From contig DDPE01000079.1 in the NCBI GenBank assembly GCA_002342035.1, forward strand, positions 1 to 64,000: DNA of 64,000 nt. Reading direction: 5' to 3'. The translations under genes were made by a program, and so were the position numbers. The notes beneath the pieces were generated by a model. The model searched no databases and had not been told where the DNA came from. It was given only the letters and a program-made list of their open reading frames with translations. This stretch comes from Asticcacaulis sp. UBA2476 (GTDB lineage Bacteria > Pseudomonadota > Alphaproteobacteria > Caulobacterales > Caulobacteraceae). This document shows positions 26,395 to 35,800 of this stretch, piece by piece; position 1 is the stretch's first letter; every line of letters begins with the position of its first letter.

Positions 26395-26919
26395 ATGCCT
26401 GATTTTCAACCGGCGGCGCGTAAAGCCACCGTGTCATGGGTTCTGGCGGCCAGCGGAAAATCCGCCACCATCTATTGCCGCGAAAACGATGCTACCGAAG
26501 TACCCACCACCGCCCAGCCCAACCGTCCCGGCACGATTGAGCCGCGTCAGAGCCTGAAAGCCGTGGACGGCCTGTCCTGGCAGGCGCAGGACGCCGATAA
26601 GGTCTATGATGTCGATCCGGACAAGCTGGGGCGCGTATTCCAAAGCAATTCGTCACAACGCAGCATGTCGGAGCCGCACATCGATGCCCGTCAGGAGGTC
26701 AAGCTCGACCTGATGAAAACGGCGGCCGATGCCATCAACACCGCCTACCTTTCCGGCAGGTTCGAGCGCCTGACCGTCATCGCCCCCGCCAAGTTGCTGG
26801 GCGAACTGCGTAAGCTGTTCAGTAAGGGCGTGCAGTTGGCTATTGAGGCCGAAATCTCCAAGGATCTGACGGCAGAAAGCAAGCCGCAATTGGCAGCGCA
26901 CCTTGAGACGCTGGTTTAA
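26395..26919 (+). CDS. Host-attachment-family protein (Pfam Host_attach type)
   Basis: A 174-residue soluble protein. The N-terminal strand TVSWVLAASGKSATIYCRENDA and the C-terminal half (FERLTVIAPAKLLGELRKLF, then AIEAEISKDLTA) match the family named after an Agrobacterium protein required for attachment to host cells, related to the eRF1-like BaeRF fold. A good AAAGGA ribosome-binding site precedes ATG 26395. The stop (TAA 26917-26919) interlocks with the TAA of the convergent regulator gene. Role here is unknown; despite the family name, most members are in free-living bacteria. Confidence 0.8.
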   Translation: MPDFQPAARKATVSWVLAASGKSATIYCRENDATEVPTTAQPNRPGTIEPRQSLKAVDGLSWQAQDADKVYDVDPDKLGRVFQSNSSQRSMSEPHIDARQEVKLDLMKTAADAINTAYLSGRFERLTVIAPAKLLGELRKLFSKGVQLAIEAEISKDLTAESKPQLAAHLETLV

Positions 26920-27215
26920 GTCTTATCCACAAGTCCCGATAAGACCTTGAGATAGTTCGAAAACGCCTTGCGACCCGCGGGCGTGATATGCGCGCGGGTC
27001 AGGGGCTTTCGGCCCTGAAAGCTTTTGACAATCTCAATATAGCCAGCGTCCTCAAGCTTACGCAGATGGATCGACAGATTGCCCTGAGTGGCCTCAAGCA
27101 TGGCCTTAAGCTCCGTAAAATCCGCCGATTCGGCATCGGCCAGATAGGCCATGATCCCCAGACGTAAACGTCCGTGAATGGCGTCATCCAGCCGATTGAC
27201 ATCAAACCCGCTCAC
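26916..27215 (-). CDS. Small winged-helix transcriptional regulator
   Basis: A 99-residue DNA-binding protein. The GTG start at 27215 overlaps the upstream gene stop (GTGA). The helix-turn-helix and wing are read in DFTELKAMLEATQGNLSIHLRKLEDAGYIEIVKSFQGRKPLTRAHITPAGRKAF, typical of the small HTH_34/ArsR-like DNA-binding domains. No ligand domain is present. It is the last gene of a four-gene coupled operon and is a plausible autoregulator. A direct-repeat palindrome at 29692-29720 in front of the operon is a candidate site. Confidence 0.85.
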   Translation of the reverse strand: MSGFDVNRLDDAIHGRLRLGIMAYLADAESADFTELKAMLEATQGNLSIHLRKLEDAGYIEIVKSFQGRKPLTRAHITPAGRKAFSNYLKVLSGLVDKT

Positions 27216-27832
27216 GCCTGTGCCTTTGCCAATCGCATGAACACATAGCCTGGCACGCCCATCAGCAGGAACAGCGCCGCCGACAGGATCAGCATATAAT
27301 CCGGCGTCTCGATCCGCCACATCAGCGCGAACGCGGCTGCAAACCATCCGGCGGAGACGACACCCAGCCATAGTTTGCGCCGGATGATGACCGCCACATA
27401 CCAGGCCGCGCCCATAAGCGAACACAAAACGATCGGGTAGAGCATCCAGATAAACCACAGTTTGTGCATCAGAGCGGTGTAGCCGAACACGAAATTCATA
27501 AACAGATTGGCCAGCCCTACCCCGCCAAAGGCAGAGTTAAGCGCGCGTGAAGCGACGCCTGTCTGGGTTTTATGACGGTCGCGCCACATGACGATCCCTA
27601 CGGCGACCAGAAACAGCACTGACGGCAATATGCCATTTATCAGGTGCCCGACGGTGCCCAGCCGGATAAGCCCGGCCATATCGGCCCAGTGGCACAGGCA
27701 CTGTATTCCGTAAAGGATACCACCCGCCAGCAGCAGCACCCCGCCGGAGACCTGAGCCCGTGCCCCCTCGCCCACTAAAGACGTGATAAAGGCCAAATCA
27801 TCACGGGCCGATTGCGGATTTAGTTCACGCAT
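27212..27832 (-). CDS. Six-helix membrane protein, paralogue B
   Basis: A 206-residue integral membrane protein with about six hydrophobic segments and a short cytoplasmic N-terminus (RELNPQSARDDLAFITSLV). It shares with the next gene upstream the core patterns ARAQVSGG versus PRAQAATG, WMLYPIVLCSLMGAAWY versus WLLYPIVICAMQGAAWY, and the identical RRKLWLGVVSAGWFA. The two therefore look like a tandem duplication. It overlaps the upstream paralogue by 8 nt and the downstream regulator by 4 nt. Function is unknown; it may be the membrane partner controlled by the regulator. Confidence 0.85.
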   Translation of the reverse strand: MRELNPQSARDDLAFITSLVGEGARAQVSGGVLLLAGGILYGIQCLCHWADMAGLIRLGTVGHLINGILPSVLFLVAVGIVMWRDRHKTQTGVASRALNSAFGGVGLANLFMNFVFGYTALMHKLWFIWMLYPIVLCSLMGAAWYVAVIIRRKLWLGVVSAGWFAAAFALMWRIETPDYMLILSAALFLLMGVPGYVFMRLAKAQA

Positions 27833-28445
27833 CGCCCGGCTCCTTTGCGACCCGACGCATCAGCACATAGCCGGGGATCGCCATAAGCCCCCACAGGGCC
27901 AGACCCAGCACCAGCAAATAGCCCTGAATATTCGTCACCAACACCGTCAAAACCACCGTCACTGCAAACCATCCGGCGGAGACCACACCCAGCCAGAGTT
28001 TTCGCCGGATCGCGCAGGCGGCATACCAGGCTGCCCCCTGCATGGCGCAGATTACGATCGGGTACAACAGCCAGATGGTCATATTGCCTTTGCGCGCCGC
28101 CAGCACACCAAAGGCAATGGCGATCACCAGATTAACCAGCCCCGCCGAGGTGTAGCAGGCCGTAAGCGCCCGCGTTCCCACCCCTTTTTGAGACGTCCGG
28201 CCCTGCCAACTCACAAAGGCAATGACCGCCAGAAAGGGGATGGTCGGGGCTATGGTCAGAATGAGGTGGCCCGCACCGCTGAGGGTCAGCATCCCGGCTT
28301 CTATAGCGCCGTAGGCCAGGGTTTGGGCGCCGTACAGCAAGCCCGCCCACAAAAATACCAACCCAGTCGCCGCCTGAGCGCGCGGCCCCTCATCCGCAAA
28401 GCTCGTGGCAAAAGATCGCTCAGGGTTTGTCTTAGTTCGTGGCAT
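27825..28445 (-). CDS. Six-helix membrane protein, paralogue A
   Basis: A 206-residue membrane protein of the same length and topology as its downstream neighbour, with shared core blocks PRAQAATGLVFLWAGLLYGAQ and RRKLWLGVVSAGWFAVTVV. The N-terminus (MPRTKTNPERSFATSFADEG) is hydrophilic and divergent from paralogue B. The first 14 bases overlap the end of the acyltransferase gene and the last 8 overlap paralogue B, so translation is coupled throughout. Family not recognised. Confidence 0.85.
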   Translation of the reverse strand: MPRTKTNPERSFATSFADEGPRAQAATGLVFLWAGLLYGAQTLAYGAIEAGMLTLSGAGHLILTIAPTIPFLAVIAFVSWQGRTSQKGVGTRALTACYTSAGLVNLVIAIAFGVLAARKGNMTIWLLYPIVICAMQGAAWYAACAIRRKLWLGVVSAGWFAVTVVLTVLVTNIQGYLLVLGLALWGLMAIPGYVLMRRVAKEPGDA

Positions 28446-29649
28446 GGGCAGCCGCCTGTTTCAGTTTGTGGGGCGCGCGTTTGCGGCCATTCAGTAGGGT
28501 TCCAATGATGCTGTACCTAACCGAAAGCCGATAGCTGACTAACCCGATCACCAGAGTTCCCGCCACGACTGCGGCGAACTTAGCCACCGCCGGCCAGTTC
28601 TGATCCATCAGCAGATACTGAAACCACAGCACCAGCGGCAGGTGGACGATATATACCCAATAGGACGAGTCTGATAAAAAGCGCCAGACCTGACTAGGCT
28701 TAGACATGGTTTTCATCGCCAGCCCGATCAGGCCAAAACTCCAGGTCCAGATCGCCAAGCCGTAGCTTGCGGCATACATCAGGTGATCACGCCCGGCGAC
28801 CTTATCGAAGCTTGCGGTCGCGTCCATGTCCCACAGGCAATAGGTGGTGAAAATCACCGCCGCCAACAGGTTCGACATCCATTGCTGCGCCAGGGTCGCC
28901 AACAGGTCTGTCCGACGATGCAGGCCCCACCCAAAAACAAACGCCACCCCAAAGCCGGTCAGGGCCATAAGATTGGGCACAAAGCCGGTATCCGGCGTCG
29001 GGATGCCAATCCAGCGCATCCAGTCGGTCATCTGCGCCGTCACTAACACCAATGGCAAGGCCAGCACGGGGACGGCGACGCCGGTTTTCACGCCCCAACC
29101 CAGAACCCTGCCCAAGCCATCACGTAAAGCCCCACTACGGTCAATCAGCACCACAATCCCCCGCAAGGCCAGCATCCCGACGTAAAGCAATAGCAGCATA
29201 TACAGGAACCACAGGTGGGTCAGCGGAAAGGTCGTCAAGGTCGGCGGTGGCGGCGCGGGTGGTGCCACACCTCCGGCCGCGGCGAACCTCATCGACGTCA
29301 TAACGGCCAATGTGATGATCGCGGCAATCACCGGCAGCCAGAAGATGATCAGCGGCAAGGCAATGCGCTTGGCGCGGTTAGCCACAAAGCCTTTCACCCC
29401 ATATTTATGAAACACCAGTCGCGCAAAAAACCCGGCCAGCATGAAAAACAGGCTCATGCGGAAAATATGGATCACAAAAAACCCGATCCAGAAACCGTTA
29501 TCGCGCTGTGCATCCTGCACGATCCAGAACGGCGGGTCGGTGTAGGCCATGGTGGCGTGCAGGGCCACCCCCAGCATCAATGCCCCGGCCCTGACGGCAT
29601 CAAGGGCGCCGTACCGCCCCGCCTCTGCCGTTTGCGATATATCTGTCAT
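28432..29649 (-). CDS. Acyltransferase 3 / OpgC-like membrane protein
   Basis: A 405-residue polytopic protein with about ten helices. The acyltransferase-3 start is present: GALDAVRAGALMLGVALHATMAY with the conserved His, then FFVIHIFRMSLFFMLAGFFARLVFHKYG and FPLTHLWFLYMLLLLYVG. The close relationship of this group is with MdoC/OpgC, which succinylates osmoregulated glucans, but many members O-acylate other envelope glycans. An AGGAGG ribosome-binding site lies 6 nt before ATG 29649. It is the first gene of a minus-strand operon with two membrane paralogues and a regulator. Confidence 0.88.
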   Translation of the reverse strand: MTDISQTAEAGRYGALDAVRAGALMLGVALHATMAYTDPPFWIVQDAQRDNGFWIGFFVIHIFRMSLFFMLAGFFARLVFHKYGVKGFVANRAKRIALPLIIFWLPVIAAIITLAVMTSMRFAAAGGVAPPAPPPPTLTTFPLTHLWFLYMLLLLYVGMLALRGIVVLIDRSGALRDGLGRVLGWGVKTGVAVPVLALPLVLVTAQMTDWMRWIGIPTPDTGFVPNLMALTGFGVAFVFGWGLHRRTDLLATLAQQWMSNLLAAVIFTTYCLWDMDATASFDKVAGRDHLMYAASYGLAIWTWSFGLIGLAMKTMSKPSQVWRFLSDSSYWVYIVHLPLVLWFQYLLMDQNWPAVAKFAAVVAGTLVIGLVSYRLSVRYSIIGTLLNGRKRAPHKLKQAAAHATN

Positions 29650-29691
29650 GTCCCGCCTCCTCTGCGTGTGCTCAACATAACGACGATATAC

Positions 29692-29720
29692 ACAAACTTG
29701 TTTATTTTACAAACTTGTTT
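29692..29720 (-). promoter_or_regulatory. Tandem palindromic operator-like repeat in acyltransferase-operon promoter
   Basis: ACAAACTTGTTT occurs twice in direct orientation (29692-29703 and 29709-29720), with a 17-bp repeat period. Each copy contains the partial palindrome ACAA-ac-TTGT. Read on the minus strand, a possible -35 TTGTAA and -10 TATATC (16-bp spacer) straddle and adjoin the copies, so a bound repressor would block transcription of the operon starting at 29649. Promoter assignment is inference. Confidence 0.55.
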
Positions 29721-29848
29721 TTCACCTCCATAAAAACGTGATGAGATTCGCGCGCGTCTTATGATTTGGAATGAGCGACCTACAGATTACTTACACCGCG
29801 CAGCGCACTATCCGGCCACGACACCTGAAAAAGGTAAGGAGATCGGAT

Positions 29849-30049
29849 ATGCATAACGACACTTCAGATGAAATGCCCGCCCCCACCCAGGCCGATATGC
29901 GCCGACTGAAATGGTTTGTGCTCGCTTGCGTCGTGTTAATCGTCGCGTGGCTATCGGTATCGACGGTCACCACCGCGGCACAGCCCGCACCACCCGCAGA
30001 AGCCAAGGCCACGCCTGATTCGCCAGGCCTGATTATCGAGATCGTCTGA
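29849..30049 (+). CDS. Small single-pass membrane protein, unknown
   Basis: A 66-residue protein beginning at ATG 29849 behind a strong AAGGAGA ribosome-binding site. The cytoplasmic N-terminus (HNDTSDEMPAPTQADMRRLK) is followed by one hydrophobic helix (WFVLACVVLIVAWLSVSTV, about residues 23-41) and a Pro/Ala-rich external tail. The frame is open upstream but that part lacks a good start context. No family is recognised. It may be co-transcribed with the 48-codon ORF that follows. Confidence 0.65.
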   Translation: MHNDTSDEMPAPTQADMRRLKWFVLACVVLIVAWLSVSTVTTAAQPAPPAEAKATPDSPGLIIEIV

Positions 30050-30129
30050 TGCCCTCTAAACCCCATTGAGATTTTATGGCCCGCAGCGACATCATCAGGC
30101 CGTAAATCACAACTCAAAAGGCGGTAGTC

Positions 30130-30276
30130 ATGTCACATTCCAACGCGCTCATCGCAACCCGCAGCCGCCCTGCAGCCGCGCTTTCCGTCAACGATATCGA
30201 GCAGATCGCCCGTATCTGCGCCTTGGGCGTGGCGGGTGTCATGGGGCTTGGGCTGTTTATCCTTATGGCCTTATAG
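30130..30276 (+). CDS. Very small membrane peptide (48 aa), unknown
   Basis: ATG 30130 to TAG 30276 encodes 48 residues with an AAGGCGG ribosome-binding site six bases upstream. The N-terminal half is hydrophilic and basic, then IARICALGVAGVMGLGLFILMAL forms one membrane helix at the C-terminus, resembling a small tail-anchored peptide. The last 14 bases overlap the end of the convergent GH35 gene. Coding-like composition and a good start context support it, but it is short and could be chance. Confidence 0.5.
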   Translation: MSHSNALIATRSRPAAALSVNDIEQIARICALGVAGVMGLGLFILMAL

Positions 30277-32683
30277 TCAGGCCATATTCTGGTGTCAGGG
30301 TCACCGAAGTGACCGTTGCCACCTGCCCGTCCGTAAATTGCGGGCGCGCGCTGGCATCAAGGTAAACCTTTGAATCCTCACGCATCGGCATGACGGTCAG
30401 GATCAGAGGCTTATCGATAATCCCCGCATAGCGTTTCAGGCCGATCCGCCAGGTCAGGCCGTTATAGAACTCATCGTCAATCAGACGCGCCCCTGAAAAC
30501 AGACGGGCCACATCGCCCTGATAGGCAATACCCAGCCAGGCATCGGCCACGCCGTTTAGCGCATCAGATGGCACTTTGATCGTCCAGCCTGCCGACGCGG
30601 CAAAGCTTTCCGGCTCAGGCACCACGGGCGTGTTGCGCGGCCCGTAGGTTTTAAGCGGCGGCGCTTTCTGGGCGGGCCTGAGCGGCATCAGTTCGGCCGT
30701 CAGGGCTTTCGCGGGCAGCTTGGCCTGATAGACGGTGAAAATGCCGTCCTTTTTGCCGGATTTCAGCGCCACATTGCCGGTGGGGGTCTTATCCGGCGTT
30801 GGATGAATGCTGAAATTAAAATCCGCCTTACCCGTCTGGCGCAGTTCAAACCCGCCGCTATCATTACCAAACACATGGGCGTCACTTAACACCACATGAG
30901 CCTTGCCACCCAGATCAACCCTGGTCAGGTGTTTCGCCTGCTCAGGCGTCAGAAGCAGGATGCGCGCGACCTTACCGTTGGCGGCGGCCTTGATCACAGA
31001 CCCCGTACCGGCTTTGGCCGTGACAATGCGCAGACCATCTTTCAGCTTACCGCCCTTGACCGTCACCTCAGACCCAAAGGCAAATTCCGGCGTGATATCG
31101 GCGCTCTGTGCAAAGATATAGAGATCGCCCTCACCGTCCGTGATTTTGGTGACCGGCTGAGCCGACGCCCACACCAGATTAATCCCTGACAGGTCAAGAT
31201 TGACCGGCCACATAAAGTTGTCGCCATTTTTAACATCCACGCCCGCTGACGGCAGGGTCACCACTTTACCGGCCAGTTTGACCTCAAAACGCACGTCCTC
31301 ATGCGCGACCATATCGTACTGACGGACATAGTTGTTGACGAACACAAAGCCCGACTGCCCATTACCGCGGAACGACCAGCGCAAGGTGTTCAGATCGGCA
31401 GAACCCGTCGGCTGCAAGGCTGGCGCATAGGTATGGGTCGGGGCCACCCGATCACCAAATGCCTCAAGGAAATAGTGGATCGGCTTTAACTGGTTCAGCA
31501 CCGGATGAGCCTGACCATACTGGCCCAGTGGTGCTTGGAAATCGTAGCCGAGCTTGGCCATATCGTTAAAGCCGCCGGTGGCCACGGTTTCTTCGCGGGT
31601 CGGCGATCCGGGCGGGTTCTGACCGCCCTGGAACATATAATAGCCCATCAGATTCACACCTGAGCCGATCTTGGTCAGGGTCATTTTGGAGATATCATCA
31701 GGCTTAATAATCGGCCGACGCCGGTACATGGTCGGTACCCCACCGCCATATTCCGCCCCGAAAAATGGCGTGATGTCGGTGTCGCGTGAGCCGTCATCCT
31801 GAGTCGAGGTCGAGCCCTGCGCCCCCAGTCCCTTTTCGTTGCGCACGCCGAACTGGAACATGTAGCTCGATTTCGGCGGCAGAATGGTAGCCGACGCCGA
31901 CCACGGTTCATCGACATAGGAGCCGAACACCGGAATGACCTCACCGCGCGGGAAGACCGCATTGTCCCAACCCGTCACCGAATAGAGCGGCACATCCAGC
32001 CCAACCTTCAACGCAATCTCTTTCAGCTTTGAGATATGGTCGCGCCCTTGAAGATAACCATTGCGGTTATATTCGTTCTCTAGTTGCACGCCGATGACCG
32101 GCCCGCCATCCTTCCACAGCAGGCCCTTGGACTGTTCCGCCACCTTGCCGTAAAACGCTTCGACATAGGACAAGTAGGTCGGATCGTTAGACCGCGTTGG
32201 CACGGAATCAACCACCCAGTCGGGGATGCCGCCAAAGCGCACCTCGGCATGGACCCACGGGCCGGGGCGTAGGTACGCATATAGTCCATGCTTGTGGCAC
32301 AGTTCAATAAAGGCGCGCAGATCGAGATCGCCCTGCCAATCGGACTGACCGGCCTGTTCCTCATGGTGCTGCCAGATGACGTAGGTGGCGATGACATTGA
32401 CGCCCGCCACCTTCATTTTCAGGAGTTGCTCCTCCCAATAGGCGCGCGGAAAACGGCTGTAGTGGAACTCACCCATCACCGGCACGACCGGCTTACCGCC
32501 GATCATCAGGTAGTGGTTATTGACGGAAATGACGGTGCCATCCGGCGCGCGACCGGCGCCCATCTTCAACGTGCCTTCAACCGGTGTCGGGGGTGGTGCG
32601 CTGGCATCCAGTGTCAGGGTTTCGGCGCTTGCGCCCCCCGCCAAAGCCCAAACCACTGCACTGATCGCTACGGATGCCTTCAT
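30263..32683 (-). CDS. Secreted GH35 beta-galactosidase
   Basis: An 806-residue exported glycoside hydrolase. The signal peptide ends near GGASAET (about residue 21). The GH35 TIM barrel has GEFHYSRFPRAYWEEQLLKMK, LRPGPWVHAEVRFGGIPDW, the acid/base pair in VQLENEY (N203-E204) and a candidate nucleophile Glu in FFGAEYGGG. Beta-sandwich domains follow. The family releases terminal beta-galactose from plant cell-wall glycans. A GGAG site precedes the start. The gene lies 137 bases downstream of the TonB receptor gene but behind a terminator, so it probably has its own promoter. Confidence 0.92.
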   Translation of the reverse strand: MKASVAISAVVWALAGGASAETLTLDASAPPPTPVEGTLKMGAGRAPDGTVISVNNHYLMIGGKPVVPVMGEFHYSRFPRAYWEEQLLKMKVAGVNVIATYVIWQHHEEQAGQSDWQGDLDLRAFIELCHKHGLYAYLRPGPWVHAEVRFGGIPDWVVDSVPTRSNDPTYLSYVEAFYGKVAEQSKGLLWKDGGPVIGVQLENEYNRNGYLQGRDHISKLKEIALKVGLDVPLYSVTGWDNAVFPRGEVIPVFGSYVDEPWSASATILPPKSSYMFQFGVRNEKGLGAQGSTSTQDDGSRDTDITPFFGAEYGGGVPTMYRRRPIIKPDDISKMTLTKIGSGVNLMGYYMFQGGQNPPGSPTREETVATGGFNDMAKLGYDFQAPLGQYGQAHPVLNQLKPIHYFLEAFGDRVAPTHTYAPALQPTGSADLNTLRWSFRGNGQSGFVFVNNYVRQYDMVAHEDVRFEVKLAGKVVTLPSAGVDVKNGDNFMWPVNLDLSGINLVWASAQPVTKITDGEGDLYIFAQSADITPEFAFGSEVTVKGGKLKDGLRIVTAKAGTGSVIKAAANGKVARILLLTPEQAKHLTRVDLGGKAHVVLSDAHVFGNDSGGFELRQTGKADFNFSIHPTPDKTPTGNVALKSGKKDGIFTVYQAKLPAKALTAELMPLRPAQKAPPLKTYGPRNTPVVPEPESFAASAGWTIKVPSDALNGVADAWLGIAYQGDVARLFSGARLIDDEFYNGLTWRIGLKRYAGIIDKPLILTVMPMREDSKVYLDASARPQFTDGQVATVTSVTLTPEYGLTIRP

Positions 32684-32765
32684 GTCCCTGCTCCTGTTTT
32701 GTTTTCACCTTTATGGGCCGGATCAGAGAGCAGATGCAATCATTTATAGTCACAACCGGACACAA

Positions 32766-32795
32766 AAAAGCGCGGACCTTTCAGCCCGCGCTTTT
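32766..32795 (-). terminator. Intrinsic terminator after TonB receptor gene
   Basis: The 10-bp stem AAAAGCGCGG (32766-32775) with its complement at 32786-32795 flanks a 10-nt loop. Read on the minus strand it ends in a run of T. It lies between the stop of the TonB receptor (32820) and the start of the GH35 gene (32683). Confidence 0.85.
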
Positions 32796-32819
32796 CGACG
32801 TCTTGCCGTTTAAGGCGTT

Positions 32820-35800
32820 TTAAAACTTGGCTTTCAGACCGACATAGTACTGACGGCCCAGAATATCGCCGTAGTTCAGGGTCGGATAGGAAGGCTCTTC
32901 GTCGGTCAGGTTGGTTACACCGCCGCGTACGGTCAGTTTTTCATTGACATCATACTGAGCCGAGATGCTGTGGCGCAGGTTGGCGTCGATGTTCGGCGTC
33001 GGTGTATTTTCGATGGTGTCGGTGCGGTTGACCTTGCCTTCGGAAAGATAGAAGGCCGAATAGGACGCGCGGTACGGGCCCTTGGACCAGTTAACGTCAA
33101 CGCGTGTCGTCCATTCCGGTTGAAGGGTCGTGCCATCGGTGCGGGTCAGATCAAAGCCAGTAACGGAGGTTTCATAGAGCGCCAGATGGGTGGCTTCCAT
33201 ACCCAGTTCCAGACGGCCCAGATCACGGTCACCGAAGTATTTACCCAGCGGGAAGGTGTAATTGACGTTATAGATCTCACCTTCCATGTTGACCTGACCG
33301 GCATTGTAGGTGGTGGTCACGGCGGTGACGACATTGCCGGTGGTCGCATCACGGGTAAAGGTTGAGCAGACATCCACCGGACGCACGCTTGAGTCATAGC
33401 AGGTCGACATGAAGTTGACCGGCGCAAAGGCCGACAGGCCGTTTTCCAGTTCAACCTTGAAACGGTCAACCACAACCGTCAGGCCACTCAGGAAGGTCGG
33501 CTGGAACACAAAGCCGTAGGTCGTGGTTTCCGACACTTCGTTCTTCAGATCAGCATTGCCGCCGGTGGTGACCATAGCTGAGGAGAAATTGGTCGAGTCG
33601 TTCTGGAAGGTCGTAAGCGCTGCCGGATTACGACCGGCGGCCGTCCATTCAGCCTGACAGTTGGCCAGACGGGTGGCGGGTGCCGGGCCGGAGTTGATGT
33701 AACGGAAATCGCACGGGTCCTGCCCCACGCTGCCCAGCGCCGATGAGGTCGGGGCAAACAATTGGGTCAGGGTCGGCGCGCGGAAGTTGCGGCTTTGGTT
33801 GGCGCGGAAGGCAAACGAATCGACCACCTGCCAGCGGATACCGGCACCCCAGACATCTTCGTTCCCTGCGATCGAGTGATCGACATAACGATAGGCACCA
33901 CTAACTTCCAGAGCCTGCACGAATGGCAGGGTGAAGTCGCCACCGACGATCGGGATCAGCACTTCGGCGGAATATTCATCGGTCTTATATTCGCCCTGGG
34001 TCGCCAGGGTTTTCGTCCCCGCCCCGACCGTGCCATTGAGGTTAGCAGGCAGCGGGTTAAACTCGGCCTCTTCCTTGCGGTGCTCATAGGCCAGCGAGAA
34101 GTTGACCATACCCGCTGGCAGGTTGATCAGATCGCCACCGATGGTCGCCAGAAAATCATCCTGGGTATTCTTATAGTCCGAACCGACTTCTGCCGAGACA
34201 TAGGCACGGCCCGCTTCGGTGACATTGCCGGTACCGAACATGTTGATGGGCACGCAGGCCGCGTCATCATTGGTGGTCGAGACATCGGCATTAACGGCGC
34301 AGACGATCTGCCCCGATGAGTTTTTCACGGCATTAACGGCCTTGGCCAGATTGGCGGTGATGGTGCCCCACCCGCGGCTCTTGCCTTCGGTGACGCCACG
34401 GCTATAGGACACATCCCAGTAGAAGTTACGGTCAAAAGCATCGAAGTCACCGGAAATGCCACCCAGTGCCCGGTAGCTTTCGGTGGTGTACTCTCCGGCG
34501 CGTGATGGCCACAGATCAGCCCAGATTTTCGACATGAACAGTGGCGCACCGGCCCCAAACGATGGCGACGCGGCGGTAAGCGCCGTAATCGTGTCCGGTG
34601 TCAGGAAGGCGTTGTTGCGGGTAAAGGCGATGTAGCCCGAACCGGTAGCTGGCGCGTTCAGCACCGTGTTCGACTGATAGGACTGGTACGGGTCGTACCC
34701 TTCGACCTCAGCATAGGTGACTTCGCCATAAAGCTTGACGCGGTCGGTCAGGTCGTAATGGCCGATCAGGGTCGCGGTGCTGCGCTCAACGCCGGTGTAG
34801 AGGGCGGCCAGTTCGCGGTAGCTGAAGCCATCTCCGCCGGACGAGAACGGAATACCGCCGGGTGTGCCGGAATCATAGGCGGCAAGGCCGGTGCCCGCAT
34901 CGTTGAACTGAGTGTAGGTGCCGTTGCTTTTCAGGATAAAGCGCGGCGTGCCGTCCGGGTTCAGGGCCGGTGCCGGGGCGGTCGCGAAGATCACGCCATT
35001 GGTATTGAACGACCAGAAACGGGTATCGAGGTTCTCACGTACGGTCGGAATACCGTCGCTGGGGTTGGTATTGCCGCTGGAGACATTGACGCGGCCAAGC
35101 GCGCTGCGCGGACGGTCGCTCCAGTACAGAGGGTCGGTGCTGGACCAGCCGGCATCAAAGGCCAGATTGCCTTTGCCATTATCGAAATTGTGGCCGAACG
35201 TGGCGCGAATGGCGTTTTTATTGTAGTCGCCGCGCGACGACGTGCCGGTCTGGATATCCAGTTCCGCGCCTTCAAAATCATCCTTCAGCACATAGTTGAT
35301 GACGCCAGCGATGGCATCAGAACCATAAACGGCCGCGCCACCGGCCTGAACCACGTCGATGCGCTTAATCAGCCCCGACGGAATGATGTTGGTGTCAACG
35401 GCGTTGCCGTCCATGCCTGATTGCGAGGCAATAAAGCGGCGGCCATTGACCAGCGTCAAGGTACGCCCCGCACCCATGCCGAACAGGTTCGGGAACTGCT
35501 GGCCGGTGCCTGCATCATTACCCGTGCCATCGGCCAGCGGGAAAGACGCGGAGATCGAGGTCGTCAGGTTGAGCATTTCGCCCGCCTGCACCACACCGCG
35601 GTCAGTCAGAGTCTGGGCATCGATCATGGTCAGCGGCGCGGACGTCTTGGTGCTTGAACGGCGGATACGCGATCCGGTCACGACCACTTCCTGCACGACC
35701 TCGTCTTCGGCGGGCGGCACAGCGTCCTGCGCATAGCTCAAGGTTGCCATCAGGGTCGACATCAAAAGGCTGCCGCCAAAAATCGTCGATGCCATTAATT

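Noticed and set aside
26395..26919. Virulence or host-adhesion determinant
   Set aside because: The host-attachment family name derives from one Agrobacterium gene. The protein has no signal peptide or adhesin features and similar genes are widespread in free-living bacteria.
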